NCBI RefSeq assembly: GCF_002005105.1 | Contig: NZ_MSCV01000004.1 | Span: 62,001 to 126,000 of the forward strand | DNA: 64,000 bases | Reading direction: 5' to 3' | From: Methylocaldum sp. 14B | GTDB lineage: Bacteria; Pseudomonadota; Gammaproteobacteria; Methylococcales; Methylococcaceae | Shown: piece by piece, positions 18,276-29,530 of the stretch | Position numbering within the stretch: position 1 is the stretch's first letter | Layout of the letters: the number at the start of each line of letters is the position of its first letter | The notes under the pieces: model-generated | The model's database searches: none | Told to the model about the DNA's origin: nothing | What the model saw: the letters and a program-made list of their open reading frames with translations, nothing else | Program-made: the position numbers and the translations under genes

Positions 18276-20174
18276 ATGTCCAGAACCTCTACCGACCTGC
18301 ATATCGATCAACTCCTCAGGATCATCGCGGAAGGTACCGCCGCGGTCACCGGCGACGATTTCATGCGCTCGCTGGTGCGCCATCTGGCCGAGGCCCTGGA
18401 CGTCAAGTACGCGTTCGTGGCCGAGTTTACGGAGGTGAAAACCCGCGTCGGGACGCTCGCTTTCTGGGCCGACGGCGAGTTTCTCGAAAACTTCGAATAC
18501 GATCTGCCGGGCACGCCCTGCGAAGCGGTCTTGGCCGGAGAAATGCGCCTTTACAAGGCGGGCGTCCAGGATCTTTTTCCGTCTCACCGGGAGGAACTGG
18601 CCGCCATCGGCGCCGAGAGTTATCTCGCGATTCCGCTCGCGGACAGGGCGGGCGAGGTGATGGGCCATCTGGCCCTGATCGACGTCAAACCCATGAGCGG
18701 AGACCCGTCCGAGCTTTCCGTGTTAAGAATCTTCGCCGCACGGGCCGGGGCGGAGCTGGAGCGCATGCGGGCGGAAGAACTGCTCAGGCGCAGCGAGGAG
18801 CGGCTGGGTTCCATCCTGGCCTCGGCCATGGACGCCATCGTCACCATCGATGAGAGCCGCCGCATCACTTTGTTCAACAACGCCGCCGAGCGGATTTTCG
18901 GATGCTCGAAGAGCTGGGCGCAGGGCCAGCCGTTCGACCGTTTCCTGTCCAAGGGTTTCCGGAACCTCCTGGAACGCCATCTTCGGGAGAGCACGGGAAA
19001 GAGCGCGAAGCCGCAACCGGTGTGGGCGCCGGAGGGATTGACCGCGTTGCGCGCCAATCGGGAGGAGTTTCCCATCGAGGCCACCCTGTCCCCCCTGGAA
19101 CTGGGCGGCAAGCGGTACTACACCTTCATACTTCGGGACGTCGACGAGCGCCGGAAGATCGAAGCGGAACTCCATCGCCTGCAAACCGAAAACGTTTTTC
19201 TGCAAGAAGAAATCAGCGCGCCGTACCGCTTCGAGGAAATGATCGGCGGATCGCCGGCGATGCGCAGCCTGTTTTCCGATGTCGAACAGGTGGCCGGCAC
19301 CGATTCTACGGTGCTCATCATAGGCGAAACCGGCACCGGCAAGGAGCGGATCGCCCATGCCATCCACAATCTCAGCCCGCGCAAGGATCGGCTTCTGGTC
19401 AAGCTCAATTGCGCCGCCTTGCCCGCCGAATTGATCGAAAGCGAGCTGTTCGGCCACGAGAAAGGCGCGTTCACCGGCGCGACCGCGCAGCGCAAGGGGC
19501 GGTTCGAAATGGCCGACCGGGGCACGCTGTTCCTGGACGAGGTTGGCGAGCTGAGTCTGCCGGCCCAGGCCAAATTGCTTCGGGTGCTTCAGGAACGGGA
19601 GTTCGAGCGGGTCGGCGGCGGACAGACGATCCGGGTCGACGTCCGGGTCATCGCCGCCACCAACCGCAATCTGGCGGACGCGGTCAAAGCCGGCGAATTC
19701 CGCGTCGACCTTTACTACCGGCTGGACGTGTTTCCCCTGCGGGTACCGCCGCTCCGGGAGCGGCGCGAGGACATCGCCATCCTCGCCGATCATTTCCTCC
19801 GCCAATTCGCCCGCAAGCTCGGCAAGCCTCTTGTCGGCGTCGCACCGGAATCGTTGCGGACGCTGGAACGCTATACCTGGCCCGGCAACGTCCGGGAACT
19901 GCAAAACATCATCGAGCGGGCAGCCGTGCTCGCGAAAACGCCGCTGGTCGACATCGACCTCAAGCTGGACGATTCCTCTCCAGACCCGCCGCAGACGGAA
20001 GCTTCGGAACTGCTGCTGGAGGCCGTCGAGCGCGGCCATCTGCTGAAGATCCTGGAGGAGTCACGCTGGATCATCGAAGGCAGGATCGGCGCCGCCGCGA
20101 AATTGGGCCTTACGCCCAGCACGCTCCGTTATCGGATGCAAAAGCTGGGGATAAGGCGGCCGAAGCAGGTTTGA
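18276..20174 (+). CDS. GAF-PAS-sigma54 AAA-Fis transcriptional activator
   Basis: A sigma54-dependent activator of 632 residues without a receiver. From the start used (MSRTSTDLHIDQLL) a GAF domain covers about 15-165 (with YAFVAEF and SYLAIPL), followed by a PAS domain (170-300) and a linker helix. The AAA domain has GETGTGKERIAHAIHN, the sigma54-binding loop GAFTGA at about 397-402, and LFLDEVGE; the C-terminus is a Fis helix-turn-helix (TPSTLRYRMQKLGI). The GAF domain suggests control by a small ligand, as in FhlA or NorR. GGAGG lies 17 bases upstream of the ATG, farther than usual, and the frame is open to 18060, so a longer N-terminus is possible. It looks paralogous to the regulator at 13628. 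Confidence 0.87.
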   Translation: MSRTSTDLHIDQLLRIIAEGTAAVTGDDFMRSLVRHLAEALDVKYAFVAEFTEVKTRVGTLAFWADGEFLENFEYDLPGTPCEAVLAGEMRLYKAGVQDLFPSHREELAAIGAESYLAIPLADRAGEVMGHLALIDVKPMSGDPSELSVLRIFAARAGAELERMRAEELLRRSEERLGSILASAMDAIVTIDESRRITLFNNAAERIFGCSKSWAQGQPFDRFLSKGFRNLLERHLRESTGKSAKPQPVWAPEGLTALRANREEFPIEATLSPLELGGKRYYTFILRDVDERRKIEAELHRLQTENVFLQEEISAPYRFEEMIGGSPAMRSLFSDVEQVAGTDSTVLIIGETGTGKERIAHAIHNLSPRKDRLLVKLNCAALPAELIESELFGHEKGAFTGATAQRKGRFEMADRGTLFLDEVGELSLPAQAKLLRVLQEREFERVGGGQTIRVDVRVIAATNRNLADAVKAGEFRVDLYYRLDVFPLRVPPLRERREDIAILADHFLRQFARKLGKPLVGVAPESLRTLERYTWPGNVRELQNIIERAAVLAKTPLVDIDLKLDDSSPDPPQTEASELLLEAVERGHLLKILEESRWIIEGRIGAAAKLGLTPSTLRYRMQKLGIRRPKQV

Positions 20175-20188
20175 GCGGGGGGTACGGA

Positions 20189-20290
20189 AGGCGGGTTACG
20201 CTGCGCTAACCCGTCCTTGTGGCTTTCCTGAACATAAGTAAACATAAAGTTTTGTAGGGCGGGTTAGCGTACTCGCGTAACCCGCCTTCC
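20189..20290. repeat. Two REP palindromes downstream of the RAYT gene
   Basis: The first, GGCGGGTTACG-CTG-CGCTAACCCGTCC, occupies 20190-20215; the second, GGCGGGTTAGCG with CGCGTAACCCGCC, occupies 20257-20287. They belong to one REP family and lie just past the stop codon of the RAYT gene. Together with the copy at 20864 they flank the transposase gene, the arrangement by which RAYT proteins mobilise REPs. Confidence 0.85.
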
Positions 20291-20302
20291 GAGACTCGAT
20301 CC

Positions 20303-20830
20303 TTATTCCAAATCCCAAGCCCGAATGTCGACCGGCGCCGCCCATTCCAAGGAATACTGCCCCAACCGAACGAATCGGTGAAAGCTCGAATGCGGCCAAT
20401 CGGCGGCGCGCGGTACCCAGCCGTGCTTGACCGGGTTGTAATGGATGTAGTCGAGATGGGCGTCGAAATCGCTTTGATCCCGAATGGCATGTTCCCAAAA
20501 CCGCCGCTGCCAGACGCCGCGTTCGCGTTTCATCTCCCTTCGGGTCGATAGCCGTTCCCCCGGCGCTATGGCGCGCGCGAAAGCCGATTTGATCAAGCGC
20601 CAGCGAGTCGAAAAATCCACATCGTCCGGCGGCAAGGTCCAAAGGCAATGTAAATGATCGGGGAGTATGACGATGGCCTCGATCCGGAACGGGCGTTGAG
20701 TTCGCACGGTGCGAAAGGCTTCGCGTAACGCGTCGATGTTGTCGGTCAGCAAGCGACGGCGACGTTCCAGCAACGCTACGGTAAAGAAGTATGAACCGCC
20801 GGGGACATGGGCGCGGATGTAGTTGGGCAT
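20303..20830 (-). CDS. REP-associated tyrosine transposase (RAYT)
   Basis: A 175-residue Y1 (IS200/IS605-like) single-strand endonuclease. The HUH motif is intact as His59-Leu60-His61 in LPDHLHCLW, and the C-terminal HYNPVKHGWV holds the likely nucleophile, Tyr131 (Tyr128 is also close). RAYT enzymes nick and join REP hairpins and are domesticated, single-copy relatives of transposases. Here REP palindromes sit on both sides, 13 bp past the stop and 34 bp before the start, as expected. Length and motifs are those of a full-size, probably active protein. It is orphaned from the surrounding operons and is the most likely source of the GGCGGGTTA-type palindromes in this window. Confidence 0.92.
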   Translation of the reverse strand: MPNYIRAHVPGGSYFFTVALLERRRRLLTDNIDALREAFRTVRTQRPFRIEAIVILPDHLHCLWTLPPDDVDFSTRWRLIKSAFARAIAPGERLSTRREMKRERGVWQRRFWEHAIRDQSDFDAHLDYIHYNPVKHGWVPRAADWPHSSFHRFVRLGQYSLEWAAPVDIRAWDLE

Positions 20831-20863
20831 AGGGAAAGCGTGGCCGATGTCTCGGTTTCGCGA

Positions 20864-20895
20864 AAGGCGGGTTACGCTGCGCTAACCCGCCCTAC
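20864..20895. repeat. REP palindrome upstream of the RAYT gene
   Basis: AAGGCGGGTTACGCTGCGC runs into TAACCCGCCCTAC, a perfect GGCGGGTTA/TAACCCGCC hairpin around ACGCTGCGC. It is nearly identical to the copy at 20190-20215 on the other side of the transposase gene. Confidence 0.85.
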
Positions 20896-21466
20896 GAAAC
20901 TGGCCGAAGGGTGCCGGGCAGGACAGGCCAAGCCAGCATTGAATCCAGAGCACACGGATGTGACAGGCTTCTGCCGTCCATGGCTTCTGGACCCCGGCAT
21001 TCCAATCGCAAACGGTGTCTTCGGGAAGGGCGTGGCCGGCGCTCCCGGCCAGGCCGTTTGCGATTGGAGCACCGAAGCCACCCTTCCTTGCCGGGGTGAC
21101 GTCAGCCATCTTCACTAAATGGCATTGCCTTACAACCTCCCTCCCACAAATACCCGCGGCCGCCCGCAACTATTAGTGGCCCCAATGCTCGCCAGTTTCT
21201 CGCCATTGCTCGCATGGCATCGATAACAGTTTGTTATTTAACCCTTTTTTGTCCTGAGCTATCGATGGCGCGAGGGTTGCTATAAAAACATGTCGCGAGT
21301 CGATGTCGCGCGGAAAGCACTTTTAAACCCTTTATTAAGGATCATGAAAAATTCCGCATCTGTCGTTTCTTCCACTTTAGGTGCCGTTATTCCGCTGAGC
21401 CGCGCCGCGACTGATGCTCCGTAACGCTGTCGAATAGCTAGACGTTCGTTGATAGGGAGAAAAACC
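20896..21466. other. Gene-free stretch holding one family C repeat
   Basis: About 570 bp between the REP/RAYT unit and the SDR gene. Apart from the palindromic repeat at 21001-21068 I see nothing supportable. The part after 21170 is more AT-rich and probably contains the SDR promoter; GATAGGGAGA at 21451 is that gene's ribosome site. Confidence 0.4.
21001..21068. repeat. Repeat family C, 68 bp with 15-bp perfect inverted ends
   Basis: TCCAATCGCAAACGG at 21001-21015 and its exact complement CCGTTTGCGATTGGA at 21054-21068 bound a GC-rich core. A near-identical element in the opposite orientation lies at 23851-23917, with an additional half-site at 23809. Confidence 0.8.
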
Positions 21467-22291
21467 ATGAATTCGACTGCGAACACGAAAAAGCGCCTGC
21501 TGGAAGGCCAGCGCGCCATCGTCACCGGCGGCAACACGGGCATCGGAGCGGCCATAGTCGAGGGTTTGGCCGAAGCCGGAGCCAGGGTGGTGGTGGATTA
21601 TGTGACCGAACCGGACAAGGCCGAGGCACTGGTGCAACGCATCCGAGATAACGGCGGCGAAGCCGTCGCGGTCGAGGCCGACGTGAGCCGCGAGGAACAG
21701 GTGCGGGCGATGTTCGGCGCCGCTCTGGAAGCTTTCGGGGGCGTGGACATCCTGGTGAACAACGCCGGCTTGCAGAGGGACGCGCCCTTGACAGAAATGA
21801 GCCTGGACGACTGGGAAACGGTGATCCGCGTCAACCTGACCGGGCAGTTTCTGTGCGCGAGGGAGGCGGCGCGAGAGTTTATCCGCCGGGGCGTGAATCC
21901 GGAGCTCTCGGTTTCGGCCGGCAAGATCATCTGCATGTCCTCGGTGCATGATGTGATTCCCTGGGCCGGCCACGTCAACTACGCGGCCTCCAAAGGGGGC
22001 GTCGCGATGCTGATGAAAACCCTGGCTCAGGAACTGGCGGTCCACAAGATCCGGGTCAACGGTATTTCGCCGGGCGCCATCAAGACCTGCATCAACTACG
22101 ACTCCTGGATGACTCCGGAACGGGAAGCCAGGCTGCTGGAGCTGATTCCCTACGGACGGGTCGGACACACCCGCGACATCGCCAAGGCGGCGGTCTGGCT
22201 GGCGTCCGACGAGTCGGACTATATTACCGGCGCCACCCTGTACGTGGACGGCGGCATGACGCTGTACCCCGGTTTCGAGGACGGAGGCTGA
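21467..22291 (+). CDS. SDR-family oxidoreductase, glucose 1-dehydrogenase-like
   Basis: A 274-residue short-chain dehydrogenase. The start follows AGGGAGA by six bases; an in-frame TTG upstream is less likely. The nucleotide-binding TGGNTGIG motif is at about 20-27, NNAG follows in ILVNNAGLQRD, and the catalytic Ser and YxxxK are present in MSSVHDVIPWAGHVNYAASK. The C-terminal YVDGGMTLYP is typical of classical SDRs annotated as glucose 1-dehydrogenase. It uses NAD(P)H to oxidise or reduce an alcohol or sugar; substrate cannot be read from sequence. It stands alone, with repeat-bearing gaps on both sides. Confidence 0.88.
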   Translation: MNSTANTKKRLLEGQRAIVTGGNTGIGAAIVEGLAEAGARVVVDYVTEPDKAEALVQRIRDNGGEAVAVEADVSREEQVRAMFGAALEAFGGVDILVNNAGLQRDAPLTEMSLDDWETVIRVNLTGQFLCAREAAREFIRRGVNPELSVSAGKIICMSSVHDVIPWAGHVNYAASKGGVAMLMKTLAQELAVHKIRVNGISPGAIKTCINYDSWMTPEREARLLELIPYGRVGHTRDIAKAAVWLASDESDYITGATLYVDGGMTLYPGFEDGG

Positions 22292-22354
22292 CAGTTACAT
22301 ATGATGACTTTTGATGCGGCTTTCCCTGGAAAGCCCCCGAACGTAGCTCTGCTT

Positions 22355-22427
22355 TGGCGGGTTACGGCGCACGCGAAGCGTAGTGATCGGTGGTCAGCCG
22401 GTTCCGGTGTGCGCCTAACCCGCCCTA
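22355..22427. repeat. REP-like palindrome upstream of msrP
   Basis: TGGCGGGTTACGGCGCACGC at the left and GTGCGCCTAACCCGCCCTA at the right form long, imperfectly paired arms around an internal 30-base spacer. It is a diverged, longer relative of the REPs that flank the RAYT gene. Confidence 0.6.
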
Positions 22428-22471
22428 CGAAATCGCGGACCGAATCGGGAGGGGAAACATGAACCGTTACG

Positions 22472-22552
22472 CGCGAGCTGGATTACGAGGTCAACGTCCG
22501 CTCTCATCAAATAATCCCGGAGCTCGAAAAACGCTTGGACGCGCTTTTTCAG
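22472..22552 (+). pseudogene. Possible remnant of a DUF1003 C-terminus
   Basis: Translated in frame, this piece reads [15 protein letters not shown] followed by [12 protein letters not shown], which resembles the conserved C-terminal end of DUF1003 membrane proteins (DYEVN, then a helix with L..KLD.L). No start codon or membrane segments accompany it and the frame runs on into msrP out of phase, so if the match is real this is a decayed fragment. Low confidence. Confidence 0.25.
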
Positions 22553-22580
22553 GCCCATTCCGTTCAAGAGGTCAATCGCG

Positions 22581-23513
22581 ATGCTGATCAAGAAACCCTC
22601 CGATATCAGGCCCTCGGAAATCACCCCGCGCGAGCTGTTTTACGGCCGGCGGCGGTTCCTGCAACTCGCGGCCGGAGCCTCGGCCCTGGCTCTACTGCCG
22701 CCGGGTCTCGCCGCCGGTGAGAAGCTGCCCGACGTCCGAAAGAGCGATTACGTGCTCCCGGACAAGACAACGCCTTACGAGGACATCACCCGCTACAACA
22801 ATTTCTACGAATTCGGCACCGACAAGGAGTCCCCCGCGAAACTGGCCGGGAGCCTGAAAACCCGTCCCTGGACGGTGGCGGTGGAGGGCGAAGTCCGCAA
22901 GCCCAAGACTTACGATATCGACGAGCTGCTGAAACTGGCCCCGCTGGAAGAGCGCGTCTACCGGCTGCGCTGCGTCGAAGCCTGGTCCATGGTGGTGCCC
23001 TGGGTGGGCTTTCCCCTGGCGGAACTGATCAGGCGCGTGGAACCCACCGGCAACGCCAAATTCGTGGAGTTCACGACCTTGCTGGACCCCGCGCAGATGC
23101 CCGGCCAGCGCTCGGCAGTGCTGGACTGGCCGTATGTCGAGGGGCTGCGCATGGACGAGGCCATGCACCCCTTGACCCTCCTTGCGGTGGGGCTTTACGG
23201 TGAGGTCCTGCCCAACCAGAACGGCGCGCCGATACGGCTGGTGGTGCCCTGGAAGTATGGCTTCAAGAGTGCCAAGTCCATCGTGCGCATCCGCTTCGTG
23301 GAAAAGCAGCCGGTCTCCACCTGGATGAAGGCGGGCGCGAGGGAATACGGCTTTTACGCCAACGTGAATCCGGAGGTCGACCACCCCCGCTGGAGCCAGG
23401 CCAAGGAACGCCGCATCGGCGAATTCTTCAAGCGTCCCACCTTGCCTTTCAACGGTTATGGCGATCAGGTGGCGCAGTTATATGCGGGGATGGATTTGCG
23501 TAAGTTTTTTTAG
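22581..23513 (+). CDS. msrP: Protein-methionine-sulfoxide reductase catalytic subunit MsrP
   Basis: A 310-residue molybdenum-cofactor enzyme that repairs oxidised methionine in periplasmic proteins. The Tat signal is clear ([11 protein letters not shown], residues 22-32). Family landmarks follow: [15 protein letters not shown], and the molybdenum ligand Cys131 in [14 protein letters not shown]. Length is normal. AAGAGG precedes the ATG. Electrons come from the quinone pool through the membrane haem protein MsrQ, whose gene follows on the same strand but is separated by 478 bp of repeat DNA, unlike the usual close or overlapping msrPQ operon. Confidence 0.95.
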   Translation: MLIKKPSDIRPSEITPRELFYGRRRFLQLAAGASALALLPPGLAAGEKLPDVRKSDYVLPDKTTPYEDITRYNNFYEFGTDKESPAKLAGSLKTRPWTVAVEGEVRKPKTYDIDELLKLAPLEERVYRLRCVEAWSMVVPWVGFPLAELIRRVEPTGNAKFVEFTTLLDPAQMPGQRSAVLDWPYVEGLRMDEAMHPLTLLAVGLYGEVLPNQNGAPIRLVVPWKYGFKSAKSIVRIRFVEKQPVSTWMKAGAREYGFYANVNPEVDHPRWSQAKERRIGEFFKRPTLPFNGYGDQVAQLYAGMDLRKFF

Positions 23514-23991
23514 GGCAGCTTGATCGCTCTGGGCGACTTTCTCCCAAAGGGCATGGATATGACACAAGTCGTCACCCCGGCAGGGATTGCCGGGGTCCAG
23601 TGTCCAGGGATGAGGTGCGACTAAAGCGACCGTTTGCTGTTGGAAGAACTAGAGCGTTTTTATCTCGCTCGTACGGCAAAACAGGCTTGGCGGACGTCGT
23701 TGGCGCCTTCGGCTCGGGTGAATTGATTCAAGCATTCGTAGGTCGGCAATCCTTTGCCGACGAAGACGCTCGGCTGGGACGTGGTGTCGGGAAGGGGGGC
23801 TTCGGCGCTCCAATCGCAAACGGTCATCCCAGGAGCGCTGGGATGACCCTTCCAATCGCAAACGGCCTGCCCGGGAGCGCCGGCCACGCCCTTCCCGAAG
23901 ACGCCGTTTGCGATTGGAATGACGGACAAGATAAAGGCGGTTTGGGATTGCGCTTCGTCTTATCCCCCGCCGACAAAGGCTTATCAAATTT
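23514..23991. repeat. Repeat cluster (families A and C) between msrP and msrQ
   Basis: A family A half-element (GTAGGTCGGCAATCC...) lies at 23738-23761 and three family C arms at 23809, 23851 and 23903, the last two forming a complete 67-bp palindromic element. Between the first two arms is another palindrome, GTCATCCCAGGAGCGC with its mirror GCTGGGATGAC. No protein-coding segment is supportable here. The cluster occupies the space where msrP and msrQ are usually directly adjacent. Confidence 0.8.
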
Positions 23992-24723
23992 ATGGTCATG
24001 AATATTCGAAATCCCCATCCCAAGACGATAGCCGCCCTCAAGCGAGGACTCTTCCTGATCTTATCGATCCCCCTGTTCAAGCTGATCGCCGACGGCGTGC
24101 TCGATCAGTTGGGGGCGAATCCGATCGAGAAAATCACCCGGACCACGGGGTACTGGACCTTGACCCTGCTGCTGGTCACCTTGGCGGTGACGCCGCTCCG
24201 GCGGTTTTTCGGGTGGTCCTGGCCGGGGCGTTTCCGGCGGATGCTGGGGCTGTTCGCTTTTTTCTACGGATGCCTTCATTTCCTCACCTACCTGGTTCTG
24301 GACCAGTTCTTCGATTGGGCCGGCATCGTCAAGGACATCGCCAAGCGGCCGTACATCACCGTGGGATTCACCGCCTTGCTTCTGCTCGTTCCCCTCGCCG
24401 TCACCTCGACCGACGGGATGATCCGCCGTCTCGGCGGGAAGCGCTGGCGAGTGCTGCACCGATTGGTTTATCTGATCGCCATTCTCGGAGTCGTTCATTT
24501 CTGGTGGCTGGTCAAGAAAGATATCTCGAGGCCCGCGATCGATGCCGCGATCTTGGCCTTGTTGCTCGGTTTTCGGATGATGGACGCGGTCCGGAAACAA
24601 GTTTCCGGGGCTCGATCGGAGGAGAAGCGGAAGTCATCGAATATCGACGGACCGAGTTCGAGTCGGCATCCGCCGGGCCTATCGGTCTTGGACGGAAAAG
24701 CCCATTCCGAGACTACGCCGTAG
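23992..24723 (+). CDS. msrQ: Haem-binding membrane subunit MsrQ
   Basis: A 243-residue inner-membrane haem protein of the ferric-reductase-like fold that passes electrons from quinol (or flavin) to MsrP. Landmarks include LGANPIEKITRTTGYW, the RRMLGLFAFFYGCLHFLTYL helix with a haem-ligating histidine, and WRVLHRLVYLI then VVHFWWLVK with further histidines. About six membrane helices are predicted. The C-terminus carries an additional ~35-residue polar tail after FRMMDAVRKQ. ATGs at 23992 and 23998 are both possible starts. Pairing with msrP upstream fixes the function despite the repeat insertion between them. Confidence 0.93.
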   Translation: MVMNIRNPHPKTIAALKRGLFLILSIPLFKLIADGVLDQLGANPIEKITRTTGYWTLTLLLVTLAVTPLRRFFGWSWPGRFRRMLGLFAFFYGCLHFLTYLVLDQFFDWAGIVKDIAKRPYITVGFTALLLLVPLAVTSTDGMIRRLGGKRWRVLHRLVYLIAILGVVHFWWLVKKDISRPAIDAAILALLLGFRMMDAVRKQVSGARSEEKRKSSNIDGPSSSRHPPGLSVLDGKAHSETTP

Positions 24724-24960
24724 ACCTGCCTCTCGTCCGTTCGGATAGCCGAATCCCTTCGTTTTCGGCTTCTTCATCCGAATTTTGGATTTTTCTTCGC
24801 TTGACAGCGTCTTAGCTGAAACGCACCCTTTCGGCAGAAAGGTGTCACACCGATCAAATTTCCCATTCTTCTCCGGAAACACTACCGTGTCGCTCGAAAT
24901 TTCCATGTTCGCCATCGGCAAGATTCAGCGCGTCGTTTCTCGAAAGCCGCGAGCCGCGCG

Positions 24961-28071
<3,111 letters not shown>

Positions 28072-28079
28072 AGGATGCT

Positions 28080-28898
28080 TTGCACGACGACACTTTCGAC
28101 ACGGAGCTCAAGTTAATCCTCGAGGCGATTTACCTCAGGTTTCACTATGACTTTCGCCATTATTCGCCGGCATCGCTGAAGCGCCGGCTTTCCCAGGCGA
28201 TGCAGCGGTTCGGCTGTCGATCGCTGTCGGGGCTCCAGGAGCGAATCCTGCATGAGCCCGGCGTCTTTCCGGAGCTTTTGTCGTTTCTCACCATCATAGT
28301 GAGCGAGATGTTTCGCGATCCCGCGTTTTATCTGGCGCTGCGCGAAAAAGTGGTCCCTTTTCTGCAAACTTATCCGTCCCTGAAGATTTGGGTCGCGGGT
28401 TGCAGCACCGGCGAAGAGGTTTATTCCCTCGCCATCTTGCTGAAAGAGGAGGAACTGCTCGACCGAAGCCTGATTTATGCGACGGACATCAATCCGGAAG
28501 CGCTGCGGAAGGCCAAGGCGGGCATCTACGATCTGGATCGGATTGCGGGGTTCAGCGAAGCCTACCAGGCTGCGGGCGGACGTACGTCGCTCTCCGATTA
28601 TTACACCGCGGCCTACGGTTCGGCCGTGTTCGACAAAGCTCTGCGCAAGAACATCTTGTTTTCCGACCACAGCCTCGCGACCGACAATGTTTTCGCCGAG
28701 GTTCAGCTCGTCACCTGCCGCAACGTCCTCATCTACTTCGACCGCGCGTTGCAGGACCGGGCGATAGGGCTGTTTCGGGATTCGTTGTCCCGGAAGGGAT
28801 TTTTGGCCCTGGGGGCCAAGGAGACGCTGCGGTTCTCGGATCACGCTGCGGAATTCAGCGAGTTCGCGGGCGCCGAAAGAATCTATCAGAAGGAATGA
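28080..28898 (+). CDS. cheR: CheR-type protein-glutamate methyltransferase
   Basis: A 272-residue SAM-dependent methyltransferase that in chemotaxis methylates receptor glutamates. It has the N-terminal helical domain (YDFRHYSPASLKRRL), the SAM-binding loop VAGCSTGEEVYS near 105, LIYATDINPEAL, and CRNVLIYF. It starts with TTG, six bases after AGAGG. The stop overlaps the ATG of the cheB-like gene. No methyl-accepting receptor is encoded in the window, so the methylated target here is probably not a classical chemoreceptor; the upstream hybrid kinase, with its long coiled coil, is one conceivable substrate. Confidence 0.9.
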   Translation: MHDDTFDTELKLILEAIYLRFHYDFRHYSPASLKRRLSQAMQRFGCRSLSGLQERILHEPGVFPELLSFLTIIVSEMFRDPAFYLALREKVVPFLQTYPSLKIWVAGCSTGEEVYSLAILLKEEELLDRSLIYATDINPEALRKAKAGIYDLDRIAGFSEAYQAAGGRTSLSDYYTAAYGSAVFDKALRKNILFSDHSLATDNVFAEVQLVTCRNVLIYFDRALQDRAIGLFRDSLSRKGFLALGAKETLRFSDHAAEFSEFAGAERIYQKE

Positions 28899-29530
28899 AA
28901 CACAATATGGAATCATGGACGATGCCGGCCACAGCGGAGGCGATCGTGGTGGGCGGTTCCGCCGGGGCGCTGGAAGCGCTCTCGACTCTGCTCGCCGATT
29001 TGCCCGACGACTTCACCGTACCCATCGTTATCGTTCTGCATTTGCCGCGGCACAAGCCCAGCGTGCTGCCCGAAGTTGTCGCGGCCAAGGCCGGCCGCCC
29101 GGTACGGGAACCACTGGACAAGGAACCGGTCTCAGGTTCGATGATCTATGTTGCTCCGGCCGACTACCACCTGCTGATCGATCAGGGAGTGGTCTTCGCC
29201 TTCTCGGTAGACGAGCCGGTAAATTTCAGTTTACCCTCCATCGATGTTCTGTTCGAATCCGCGGCCGATGTCTTCGGCGCGCGGCTGATCGGAGTCCTGC
29301 TCTCCGGCGCCAATGCCGACGGTGCGAGCGGTCTCAAGGCCATCGAGGACGCAGGCGGGCTCGCCATCGTCCAGGCTCCGGAAGACGCCTCGATTCCGGT
29401 CATGCCGAACGCCGCCATTGCCCTGTGCAAGCATGCCCGCGTGCTGCCGGCCGCGGGCATTCGCGCATATCTGCTCCGGTCGGCGGGGTGCGGTGAAGCA
29501 ACCGAGCGTAAGGAAAATCATGACCGCTAA
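28895..29530 (+). CDS. cheB: CheB-type methylesterase, catalytic domain only
   Basis: A 211-residue protein consisting of the CheB esterase/amidase domain without the regulatory receiver found in classical CheB. Catalytic residues are visible: Ser22 in GGSAGA, His49 in LHLPRHKPS and Asp142 in GANADGASG. The ATG overlaps the cheR stop (ATGA) with AGAAGGA before it, and the 3' end overlaps the next gene by 11 bp, so the genes are translationally coupled. Receiver-less CheB would need control from partner proteins; the flanking receiver-bearing kinases could do this. It opposes the adjacent CheR chemically. Confidence 0.9.
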   Translation: MKHNMESWTMPATAEAIVVGGSAGALEALSTLLADLPDDFTVPIVIVLHLPRHKPSVLPEVVAAKAGRPVREPLDKEPVSGSMIYVAPADYHLLIDQGVVFAFSVDEPVNFSLPSIDVLFESAADVFGARLIGVLLSGANADGASGLKAIEDAGGLAIVQAPEDASIPVMPNAAIALCKHARVLPAAGIRAYLLRSAGCGEATERKENHDR

